From Spirochaetales bacterium (GTDB taxonomy: Bacteria; Spirochaetota; Spirochaetia; Treponematales; Treponemataceae), in contig QKEL01000014.1 of NCBI GenBank assembly GCA_003252395.1, positions 124,001 through 188,000 of the forward strand: a stretch of 64,000 nt of DNA, written 5' to 3'. The notes beneath the pieces are model-generated. The model was given only the letters and a program-made list of their open reading frames with translations. It did no database searches and was not told where the DNA came from. The position numbers were made by a program, and so were the translations under genes. Numbering within the stretch: the first letter of the stretch is position 1; every line of letters begins with the position of its first letter. This document shows positions 26,404 through 33,823 of this stretch, in pieces.

Positions 26404-27777
26404 TCAGAACCCTTTCGAGACCGCGGCGCCGGGAAGCCCGATATCGCGCCGAAAGCTCATGCCGTCGAAGGAGACGGCTTCCAGGGCGGAATACGCCCGG
26501 GAGCGGGCCTCGTCCAGGTCTTTTCCCACCGCGGAGGCCGCGAGTACCCGGCCGCCGGTGGTAATCAGGGTGCCCTCGGGCCACTGGGGCTCGCCGATTC
26601 CCCGAGGCGAACGCCGCTGGTCAACGGTAGCCCCGGCGATAAAGACCTTGGCCCCCGCGCCCTCTATCTTTTTATGGTCGAACGCGATGGCATGGCCCTT
26701 TTCGTAGGGCCCCGGATAGCCCCGGGAAACCGCCACGGGGGCGCAGCACACGCCTTCTTTCCAGGCGAAATCGAAGGAGGAAACGTCGCCGTCGATGATG
26801 GCCGCGCACATTTTCGAGAAATCGAAGTCCATAAGGGGAAGCACCGCCTGGGTTTCGGGGTCTCCGAGGCGCACGTTGTACTCAAGGAGCTTCGGGCCGT
26901 CCTTCGTGACCATCACGCCGAAGAAAATAAAGCCGCGGTAATCGAATTTCTCGGCGATGAGCCCGCGCAGGGTCGGCTCGAGAATGTCGGAACGGAAACG
27001 GGCAAGGGTTTCTTCCGAGACGCCGGTAGCCGGGGCTATGGCGCCCATGCCGCCGGTATTCGGTCCCTGGGCCCCGTCAAGACGGCGCTTATGGTCCCGG
27101 GCGGTAACGAAGGGGACGATGGCAGCCTTCCCGGCCGCGGCGAGTTCCTCGGTTACGCTAACCGCCGCGAGGATGGAAATTTCCTCTCCCTCGAGATATT
27201 CCTCAACGACTACCTTGCGCCCCGCCGCCCCGAGGGTCGATTCGACCATGAAATCGCGCACGGCATCGACGGCCGCGTCCGCGTCGGGGGCCACGACCAC
27301 GCCCTTTCCGGCCGCGAGACCGTCGGCCTTGACCACGATGGGGCCGGAATGCTTGCGAATTTCGGCGATGGCGTCCGCGTGCTCGGTGAAGGTGGCGCTT
27401 TTCGCGCAGGCCACGCCGTACTTATCCATGAACCGCTTCGCCACGTCCTTGCTGGCTTCCAGCTGGGCGCCCCGGGAAAGGGGACCGACGGTGCGGATAC
27501 CCGCCTGGGCGAGCCGGTCAGCCAGCCCCGCGGCCAGGGGGTCCTCGGGACCTACCACGACGAAGGAGCCGTCGCTCAGGCCTGAAAGTTCCGCGGAGCA
27601 TACCCGTACCACTTCCGAAGTCTCGCTCACCGAGACGGAGACGTTTCGGCATTTGGGTTCGGTTGCCGTCCCCCCGTTTCCGGGAGCGCAGACTACTTCG
27701 GATATATCCGGCGACGAGGCGAGGGTCCAGGCGATGGCGTGTTCGCGGCCGCCTGAACCGATAACTATTGCTTTCAT
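26404..27777 (-). CDS. purD: phosphoribosylamine-glycine ligase
   Basis: This 457-residue ATP-grasp enzyme makes glycinamide ribonucleotide in purine synthesis. It begins AIVIGSGGREHAIAW, the canonical PurD N-terminus, then GPEDPLAAGLADRL, PIVVKADGLAAGKGV, EEYLEGEEIS and FFGVMVTKDGPKLLEYNVRLGDPE. It is about 25-30 residues longer than usual. The start at 27777 is supported by family alignment and by a promoter with the -10 seven bases upstream; ATG at 27786 would lie inside the -10. The YesM-YesN genes follow closely, making an unusual purD-yesM-yesN transcript. Confidence 0.95.
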   Translation of the reverse strand: MKAIVIGSGGREHAIAWTLASSPDISEVVCAPGNGGTATEPKCRNVSVSVSETSEVVRVCSAELSGLSDGSFVVVGPEDPLAAGLADRLAQAGIRTVGPLSRGAQLEASKDVAKRFMDKYGVACAKSATFTEHADAIAEIRKHSGPIVVKADGLAAGKGVVVAPDADAAVDAVRDFMVESTLGAAGRKVVVEEYLEGEEISILAAVSVTEELAAAGKAAIVPFVTARDHKRRLDGAQGPNTGGMGAIAPATGVSEETLARFRSDILEPTLRGLIAEKFDYRGFIFFGVMVTKDGPKLLEYNVRLGDPETQAVLPLMDFDFSKMCAAIIDGDVSSFDFAWKEGVCCAPVAVSRGYPGPYEKGHAIAFDHKKIEGAGAKVFIAGATVDQRRSPRGIGEPQWPEGTLITTGGRVLAASAVGKDLDEARSRAYSALEAVSFDGMSFRRDIGLPGAAVSKGF

Positions 27778-27784
27778 GGTGGTC

Positions 27785-27813
27785 ATAATAAAGGATGATG
27801 CGTAAGCCTTCAA
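27785..27813 (-). promoter_or_regulatory. purD promoter, leaderless
   Basis: TTGAAG (27813-27808), 17-bp spacer, TATTAT (27790-27785) on the minus strand; the ATG at 27777 comes seven bases later with no Shine-Dalgarno. Confidence 0.65.
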
Positions 27814-27868
27814 GGGAGAAAACCGCCTAAAGAAGGCGCCGAAGGACGGCGGGCGCCGAAGGACGGCC

Positions 27869-28354
27869 TTACTCCGAGGCTTTGACCCGCTCGGCCCGGG
27901 ACGCGACGCGATCCGCCGCCGCTGAATCGCCGAATACGGAGGTCAGTCGGGTCCGGTCCCGCAGCTGGAACACGAGGGTGTAGGGGTCGGGCCGCTCGAT
28001 AAAGTCGAGCTCGTCGAACAAAATCCTCGACCCGTGCCAAATCAGGCCGTTTTCGTAGAGCCCGCCCATTCGGGCGTACAGCATGTCATGGAAGGCGATG
28101 TAAAACCCGAGCACGCCCACGCCGCAAATGGCGATTCGCACGTACGCGTCGAATTCGCGGAAAAAATTAAGCCCGATCAGGATGGGCGTGACGAGCATCA
28201 CCCCGAAAAACTGAAGGCGGTACGGCCTGAGAAAGCACTCTACCCGTTCCCCCAGGCGGCGCTTGTCGGCGCGGACGGACCACGCGATTTGGAGAACGCA
28301 AAAGGGCAAGAGAACGTATGCCACGACGGGGATGGCGGTTGCGACGGAAATCAT
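27869..28354 (-). CDS. small membrane protein with C-terminal cytosolic domain
   Basis: The 161-residue protein has hydrophobic segments near 5-27, 48-66 and 72-90, then a soluble tail LYENGLIWHGSRILFDELDFIERPDPYTLVFQL (cores GLIWHGSRILFDELDF and YTLVFQLRD). This tail resembles the PH-like domains of small bacterial membrane proteins of the YcxB/DUF304 kind, but the match is weak. A promoter TTGCCT-N17-TAGTAT lies six bases before the ATG, supporting the start. It is upstream of purD on the same strand, separated by 91 bases. Function unknown. Confidence 0.72.
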   Translation of the reverse strand: MISVATAIPVVAYVLLPFCVLQIAWSVRADKRRLGERVECFLRPYRLQFFGVMLVTPILIGLNFFREFDAYVRIAICGVGVLGFYIAFHDMLYARMGGLYENGLIWHGSRILFDELDFIERPDPYTLVFQLRDRTRLTSVFGDSAAADRVASRAERVKASE

Positions 28355-28360
28355 TCTCCA

Positions 28361-28389
28361 ATACTATGGGAATACGGGCCGAGAGGCAA
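28361..28389 (-). promoter_or_regulatory. promoter of the small membrane protein, leaderless
   Basis: TTGCCT (28389-28384), 17-bp spacer, TAGTAT (28366-28361); the ATG at 28354 follows after six bases. The only GGAG is adjacent to the ATG, too close to act as a ribosome binding site. Confidence 0.6.
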
Positions 28390-28411
28390 GGCTTTCTAGA
28401 GGGGTATCGGG

Positions 28412-29359
28412 ATGAAAGAAATCGGCGAGGTATTGATAGCCGGGGCGGGGGCGATCGGGTCCATGGTCGCGTGGCAATGCGAGCGGGCGATGCCCGGCTC
28501 GGTCGGCATTCTCGCCGGGGGCGAACGGATGGAACGGTACCGTAAGGCCGGCTTTACGGTCAACGGCGAACGCGTGCCCTTCCGCCTGGTGGACGCCGCG
28601 TCAACGAGCGAGAGCGACCTCGTGATCGTCGCCTGCAAATACCATCACCTGGGCGGGGTAATACAAGACCTCAAGCGGCACGTGGGGGAAAACACCCTCA
28701 TCATCTCGCTCCTGAACGGCATATCCAGCGAGGCCGATCTCGGCGCGGCCTTCGGCGCCCATCGCGTGCCCTACGCGATGATCATCGGGACCGACGCAGG
28801 CCACCGCGCCGGGGAAACATCCTTTACCCGAACCGGCACCGTCTTTTTCGGCGACGCCGAAAACGCGGCCGAGGGCCCCGATGCCTGGTCGCCGCGGGTG
28901 CGCGCCATCGCGGATTTCTTCGACCGGGCGAACGTCGCCTACGAGGTGCCGAAGGACATGTACAACCGGCTCTGGTTCAAATTCATGATGAACGTGGGCC
29001 TCAACCAGGTTACCGCGGTGCTCCGCCAGCCGTACCGCCTTTTAAAAACCGGGAGCCGGGTACGCGAGGCGGCGGCCCTGTTCGAGGCCGCCATGGGCGA
29101 GGTAGTCGCCGTTGCCGCCAAGGAAGGGGTAACCCTTACCCGGGGAGATATCGATTCCATCTACAAAACCATCGACACCCTGGCGGACGGGGGAAAAACC
29201 TCCATGTGCCAGGACGTGGAAGCGGGCCGCAAGACCGAGGTTGAGCTTTTCGCCGGCACGGTCATGGCCCTCGGGAAAAAGCACGGGATACCCGTGCCGG
29301 TCAACGAGACCCTCTACGCCCTATTGCGCTCCATCGAGCAAACATACCCGACGGGTTAG
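28412..29359 (+). CDS. panE: 2-dehydropantoate 2-reductase family protein
   Basis: The 315-residue NADPH-dependent reductase is of the ApbA/PanE family, which reduces ketopantoate to pantoate in CoA synthesis. The N-terminal Rossmann motif is VLIAGAGAIGSMVA (about 5-18), the catalytic Lys lies in NRLWFKFMMNVGLNQV (about 190), and the C-terminal helical domain includes KTSMCQDVEAGRKTE and NETLYALLRSIE. A GGGG ribosome binding site precedes the ATG. There are many paralogues in this family, so the exact substrate is not certain. No other pan genes are nearby. Confidence 0.87.
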   Translation: MKEIGEVLIAGAGAIGSMVAWQCERAMPGSVGILAGGERMERYRKAGFTVNGERVPFRLVDAASTSESDLVIVACKYHHLGGVIQDLKRHVGENTLIISLLNGISSEADLGAAFGAHRVPYAMIIGTDAGHRAGETSFTRTGTVFFGDAENAAEGPDAWSPRVRAIADFFDRANVAYEVPKDMYNRLWFKFMMNVGLNQVTAVLRQPYRLLKTGSRVREAAALFEAAMGEVVAVAAKEGVTLTRGDIDSIYKTIDTLADGGKTSMCQDVEAGRKTEVELFAGTVMALGKKHGIPVPVNETLYALLRSIEQTYPTG

Positions 29360-29369
29360 CGCCCCGCGG

Positions 29370-30158
29370 TTACAGGCGTTCCAGGGAAACCGAGGAGACC
29401 TTGAAGGGACCGTTCTTTCCGCCGGTTATCTCGGCTACGGCATAATACCCGTCGCAGAGGGGCCCGGGATTCACCAGGGTCGTTTCGCCCAGGGAATCCA
29501 CGGCGCGCCCCTCGTGAATGTGTCCCGAAACGGCCAAAAGGGGGCGTTCCGCCTCTAAAAAGGCGCGGATGGAGGGCGAACCCGCGTGGGCGCCGCCGGG
29601 AAGCAGGTCCAAAAGGGTGTTCGCGGGCGGATGATGGGCGATCACCACGAGATTGTCCCGCAGCGCCGGCTCGCCGCCTTCCGCGCCCCGGGACGCCGCC
29701 GTCGCCGAGGGCAAACCCGCGTCGCCCTCGCCCGCGTCTTCGGTTTCCGATTCCCCGTACTCGATCACGTCCGCTTCCTCCGCGCTGCCGGCCGCCAGGC
29801 GAAGGTCAGCCGCGAGGTCTTCGTCGTCGCGCTCGTTCGGCGTTACGCCCCGGTGCCGCGCCCCGCCCCCCGAGCCCGCGAGGAGCAGGCCCGAGAAAAA
29901 GGAGAGGCTCCCTTCCACGCTCATGCCCCGTTGGTCAACCTCGTCGCGGAAATCGGGGGCGTCGCAGTTCCCGGTCACGGCGAACACCTGTTCGTGAAGA
30001 CGCGAGAGCCGGTCCAAAAAGGGCTTGGCCGTATCGAGATTGCCGAAACGGGCGAAGTCCCCGGCGAAAAGCACGAAATCGCAGGAAGCCGCCACGGGCG
30101 AGAGGGCGTCGAGCCGTTCGAGGTCGCCGTGGCCGTCTGAAATGATCAAGACCTTCAT
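29370..30158 (-). CDS. calcineurin-like metallophosphoesterase (YfcE-like)
   Basis: The 262-residue enzyme has all motifs of the YfcE-type family: IISDGHGDLE, LFAGDFARF, VTGNCD, VVIAHHPP and SGHIHEGR, for two metal ions. YfcE enzymes hydrolyse phosphodiesters. A low-complexity acidic insert of about 55 residues (near 118-165, rich in E, A, G, S) separates the third and fourth motifs and is absent from typical members of about 180 residues. The ATG overlaps the hisC stop by 4 bases. The physiological substrate is unknown. Confidence 0.88.
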   Translation of the reverse strand: MKVLIISDGHGDLERLDALSPVAASCDFVLFAGDFARFGNLDTAKPFLDRLSRLHEQVFAVTGNCDAPDFRDEVDQRGMSVEGSLSFFSGLLLAGSGGGARHRGVTPNERDDEDLAADLRLAAGSAEEADVIEYGESETEDAGEGDAGLPSATAASRGAEGGEPALRDNLVVIAHHPPANTLLDLLPGGAHAGSPSIRAFLEAERPLLAVSGHIHEGRAVDSLGETTLVNPGPLCDGYYAVAEITGGKNGPFKVSSVSLERL

Positions 30159-31231
30159 TTGCCGGAGCCCTCCGTATCGATGGAGGCGAGCACCGCCAAA
30201 AGGCCGTCCATGTCGTTGTCCGTTCCGACGCTGATGCGGACGAAGTCGCGGATTCCGGGATGGTCAAAGTGCCGGATAAGGTACCCCGCGTCGCGGGCGC
30301 GCCGGTACAACTCGGGCCCGGTGAAGCCGACCTTGCGGGCGAACACGAAGTTCGTCAGGGAAGGGAGCACCTCGTAGCCCGCGGCGCGCAGGCCCGCGGC
30401 GAAGCGGTCACGCGTGGCGCAGATTCGGGCGTTGATGAGCCGGTAGTACGCGTCGTCACGGCAGGTCGCCACGCCGATGCGCTGGGTGAGCGCGTCGATG
30501 GGGAAATGGTTGAAGGAATTTTTCGTGGTAAAGAGGGCGTCGATCAGGCGGGGATTCGCGATCACGAAGCCGAGCCGGGCGCCGGCGAAGCAGTAGCTTT
30601 TCGAGAAGGTCCGCACGATCACCAGGTTTTCGAACTCCTCGAGAAGGGGAATCGCGGTTTCACCGCCGAAGTCGATATAGGCTTCGTCTACCACCACCAC
30701 GCGGGAGCGGGGGCACGAGGCGAGCAATTCCCGGATTTTGGCCACCGGGAGAAACACGCCCGTGGGCGCGTTGGGGTTCGCGAGGATGATGCCCGAGCTT
30801 TCTCCCTGGGCAAGGGCGTGGACGTCCACCGACCAATCCGGGGCAAGGGGCACCCGCTCGAAGGGAATGCCGTAATAGCCGGCGTACACGGGATAGAAGC
30901 TGTAGGTATGCTCGGGGAATCTCAGGGGCCGGTCGGAGTCGAAGAAGGCGTAGAAGACGAAGGAGAGCACCTCGTCGGAACCGTTTCCCGCGAAGACCAT
31001 GGCGGGGGTTACGCCGTGGCCCACCATGGAGGCGATCGCCTCGCGAAGCTCAGTGGCGTCGGGATCGGGATACAGCCGGAGCAGGTTCGGGTCAAAGCCG
31101 GAGAGTACCCGGCTCACCTCCGGCGAGGGGGGATAGGGATTCTCGTTGGCGTTGAGCTTCACGTACACGCGGTCCCGGGGCTGCTCGCCGGGAACGTAGG
31201 GCTTGAGATCGGAAAACCGTTTCGCGAACAT
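30155..31231 (-). CDS. hisC: histidinol-phosphate aminotransferase family
   Basis: This 358-residue PLP enzyme converts imidazole-acetol phosphate to histidinol phosphate; some relatives serve aromatic amino acids. KLNANENPYPPSPEV is the diagnostic N-terminus, ILANPNAPTGVFLP and VVVDEAYIDF follow, and the PLP lysine is in RTFSKSYCFAGARLGF near residue 210. GGAGG lies nine bases before the ATG. No other his genes are in view, so it may stand outside a his operon. It is coupled to the downstream phosphoesterase. Confidence 0.92.
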   Translation of the reverse strand: MFAKRFSDLKPYVPGEQPRDRVYVKLNANENPYPPSPEVSRVLSGFDPNLLRLYPDPDATELREAIASMVGHGVTPAMVFAGNGSDEVLSFVFYAFFDSDRPLRFPEHTYSFYPVYAGYYGIPFERVPLAPDWSVDVHALAQGESSGIILANPNAPTGVFLPVAKIRELLASCPRSRVVVVDEAYIDFGGETAIPLLEEFENLVIVRTFSKSYCFAGARLGFVIANPRLIDALFTTKNSFNHFPIDALTQRIGVATCRDDAYYRLINARICATRDRFAAGLRAAGYEVLPSLTNFVFARKVGFTGPELYRRARDAGYLIRHFDHPGIRDFVRISVGTDNDMDGLLAVLASIDTEGSGK

Positions 31232-31345
31232 GGTGCGTTTCCTCCGTTTTTTGCAGAGTACCCCATTTTTGGGGAAACTGACCAGAGCGATAAGCGGGTT
31301 TCTCGATGGGCGGGAGCGTGGGACGTGGGCGGGGCAGCGGGCCTC

Positions 31346-31861
31346 TCAGCCCCCCAGGACCGCCGGGAAGCTCAAGGCCTCGCGGACCTTGGCGGACGAA
31401 AAGAAAAAACTGACCCGATCCGCGAACAGGGCGAAAAAATCGAGGCACAGGGCCTCGTCCACGGTTTCGGGGAAGGAGAGGGCGAAATGCCAATCCCGGG
31501 GAACGGCTTCCGGATTGCCCGAGGGGATGGCCCGCGGGGCGGCGACGATACGGCGGCCTTCGGCCAGGGCTATCCAGCGGGTTTGTGCCCCCGAACCGGT
31601 TCGTTTCCACCGTTCGGCGCTGAAGAGCACGGGATCGCTTATCGCGTAGGCGTCCACGGAACCCAGGTCGCCCAGGGCATAGCGGCCGTAGAGGCAGGGG
31701 ATACGGTTCGGCCCAAAGCCGGGAACCCCGGCGGAAGCGACCGTCCCGACCTCCAGAATGGCCCGGGGAAGCGTTTTTTCCGCCCCAAAGCACGCAAAGA
31801 GCGTCAGATAAAGGAAAAACGAGATTGAGAAAACGGTTCTCTTATTGTAAACTTGACCCAT
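31346..31861 (-). CDS. secreted protein of unknown function
   Basis: About 171 residues from the ATG at 31861. The N-terminus KRTVFSISFFLYLTLFACFGA is a signal peptide. The mature part has no recognised motif; it contains a Trp-Ala-rich strand and ends with a hydrophobic SFFFSSAKVREALSF. The start codon overlaps that of the divergent gene at 31860 within a shared CATG, so one of the two starts could differ. A possible -10 (TATAGT, 31900-31895) lies 33 bases upstream. A longer in-frame ATG exists at 31933. Confidence 0.55.
   Translation of the reverse strand: MGQVYNKRTVFSISFFLYLTLFACFGAEKTLPRAILEVGTVASAGVPGFGPNRIPCLYGRYALGDLGSVDAYAISDPVLFSAERWKRTGSGAQTRWIALAEGRRIVAAPRAIPSGNPEAVPRDWHFALSFPETVDEALCLDFFALFADRVSFFFSSAKVREALSFPAVLGG
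31825..31853 (+). promoter_or_regulatory. promoter of the 31860 gene, leaderless
   Basis: TTGAGA (5/6 match), exactly 17 bp, TAAACT; the ATG at 31860 begins six bases later with no ribosome binding site. This is the clearest leaderless example in the window. Confidence 0.65.
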
Positions 31862-33785
31862 GGCGACCCCAACCGAGCTTCCGGTTCTTCTGAGACTATA
31901 CACCAGTAAGCAAAATTCCCCTACGGTTATCATACCGGATTTTTGCGATTACCTCCAAAAATACGCCCGTCATTATTTGCAGGAAGCCCCGGCCCTGGCG
32001 ACCTTTCTCGACGATACCCAAACCACCGTGATCAGGGAACTTGAGCGCCTGGAAGCCGATTCCAAGATCGTCCTTCAGTCGGACCAAAAAGGCCGGAGAA
32101 CCGCCTTTATCCCCCAGTTTTTCGTGGACAGGATCGCCATGAGATACCGGGAAATCGACGAGCATGCCGACGTGCCCTACCCCTTGGCGTCGGAGCTGCC
32201 CGCGGGCTTTCCGTCCAATTTCCTGAAGCCGATCTACATTACCACTGATTTTACCGCCTTGCTGGACGGCGAAGACCGGAGCGCCGGAATACTTCACCAG
32301 CTCATGTTCCCCGACGAAACCGCGCCGCTCCTCTACCCCTCCCATATTTCCCCGGAAAAGATGCTCGATTACGCCCTGGGAAAGATACGCCTCTTTCTCC
32401 GCAAGGACGAATCGCGCGACTACATTCAAAAAAGGATGATGGTCGCGAATCCGGGCAAGGAAATGACGATCAAAAACCAGCTGATCCAATTCCAGAGCCG
32501 GCCCACGGAGTCGCTCAGGGCCATGAAGCACGCGGGCGAATCCTATCTGTTTTGGAACTATATGTGTTCCTTCATTCGCCAGGACTACGCGAAGAAGACC
32601 GAGAAAACCCCGGAAGAAACCGCCCTTATCCAGTCGGTGTACATCACCGAATACATGAATAGCCATTATAAGTCCAAGGCGCAGGCGGACCTGCAGCGCG
32701 AAACGGCGCTGAAAAACCTGGAACTCGCCTTCCAAAAGCCGCCGTATTTCTTCGACATGGAAACCATTACCCGCTTCACCGATTCCCGCGGGGTGCCGTT
32801 GCTCGGTCAGTACCGAAATACCGACCTTGAAGCCTTCATTAAGGAACGGACCGGAGAGGGCAGTTTCAACACCCTGCCCCCGTTGGTGGTCTTTAAAACC
32901 GAGAACGGCAACCGCTACTTCGTCCTGAAGGAAAAGATAATCCCCCTCATCATGAAGCTCTGCAACGAGGGCCGTGTCCTGGTAAAAGACGCGATTACCC
33001 GGGATTGGTACCAGCTCCTCAAATCCTTCCGCCAGGAAGACGCCATGAAAAACCAGGCGGAATTCGAGAAGAAGATCGTGTTCCTCAGCAAGAGCTGCGC
33101 GCCCATCCTCTATTCGGTGCTCAACGCGACCTTTATCCCCCTCCTTGCCCTGGAGGGCAACTCCGAGGCGGAACGGGAATCCGGCTTCCGGATTTTCGAG
33201 CACGGAAGGCTCATGAGCTATTCCCAGCTTCTGATGCTGAACCGCCAACAGCTCCTCACCGACACGCGGATCATGCTGCCCTTCTGGTATACCATTCCCA
33301 TACTCTCGGCTATCTTCGCCTTTTTCCGCAGGCCCCGGGAGCAAAAGCGCAGGAAGGCCAGGAACGCCGGGCAGGCGAAGATCATCGCCAACGGCGAAGC
33401 CGAATCCTTGCAGGGCTCCGATCCCAAAGAGGTCAAGCAGCAGCGCAAGGAAGAAATCAGGGCCGCCGCCGTCGCCATTCAGAAAAAGCTCGTGCCCCCC
33501 GACTCAAGCCTGGAAAAGGAAATTTCCGCCCGGCTCGACCTGTGGAACAGAACCCTGGACCCGCAGCAAAAGGATAACCTGACCGAAGACGTGAACTCCC
33601 TGATCAGGGACTATATCCGCAGGATCATCAAAACGATCCGCGGCTCGAACTTCGACCTTTCCCGGGTGGACAACCTGGCGACCACGTTGGTGGACAGTCC
33701 CGGCCTGATGAAGATAAAAAACCGCGACGCGCTCTTAGACTACGTGAAACTGTATATAGTCAGCCTTCTGAAGAATCTCGCGTAA
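31860..33785 (+). CDS. large conserved-looking hypothetical protein with one membrane segment
   Basis: The 641-residue protein is not recognised. It is mostly soluble and charged with many aromatic residues, including DFCDYLQKYARHYLQE near the start and several helical stretches. One hydrophobic segment (LPFWYTIPILSAIFAFF) lies near 472-488, followed by a basic Arg/Lys-rich patch and a helical tail. It could be anchored with both flanks in the cytoplasm or be monotopic. The codon pattern is like that of its neighbours. The start is supported by the -35/-10 arrangement just upstream, and it ends at a strong hairpin shared with the convergent U32 gene. Confidence 0.75.
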   Translation: MATPTELPVLLRLYTSKQNSPTVIIPDFCDYLQKYARHYLQEAPALATFLDDTQTTVIRELERLEADSKIVLQSDQKGRRTAFIPQFFVDRIAMRYREIDEHADVPYPLASELPAGFPSNFLKPIYITTDFTALLDGEDRSAGILHQLMFPDETAPLLYPSHISPEKMLDYALGKIRLFLRKDESRDYIQKRMMVANPGKEMTIKNQLIQFQSRPTESLRAMKHAGESYLFWNYMCSFIRQDYAKKTEKTPEETALIQSVYITEYMNSHYKSKAQADLQRETALKNLELAFQKPPYFFDMETITRFTDSRGVPLLGQYRNTDLEAFIKERTGEGSFNTLPPLVVFKTENGNRYFVLKEKIIPLIMKLCNEGRVLVKDAITRDWYQLLKSFRQEDAMKNQAEFEKKIVFLSKSCAPILYSVLNATFIPLLALEGNSEAERESGFRIFEHGRLMSYSQLLMLNRQQLLTDTRIMLPFWYTIPILSAIFAFFRRPREQKRRKARNAGQAKIIANGEAESLQGSDPKEVKQQRKEEIRAAAVAIQKKLVPPDSSLEKEISARLDLWNRTLDPQQKDNLTEDVNSLIRDYIRRIIKTIRGSNFDLSRVDNLATTLVDSPGLMKIKNRDALLDYVKLYIVSLLKNLA

Positions 33786-33793
33786 AAAAAAAG

Positions 33794-33817
33794 GGGCCGG
33801 TTTGAAAAAACCGGCCC
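33794..33817 (-). terminator. intrinsic terminator between convergent genes
   Basis: GGGCCGGTTT and AAACCGGCCC form a 10-bp stem with a GAAA-type loop. Read on the minus strand it is followed by nine T residues (33792-33784), a strong terminator for the U32 peptidase gene. On the plus strand the downstream T-tract is weak, so it may be only partly bidirectional. Confidence 0.85.
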
Positions 33818-33823
33818 TTCGCT

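Noticed and set aside
31896..33344. 482-codon minus-strand frame opposite the 31860 gene
   Set aside because: Shadow of the + strand gene, which has a promoter, a clean start and normal codon usage. With the + protein itself unrecognised, this was considered, but the composition is antisense-like.
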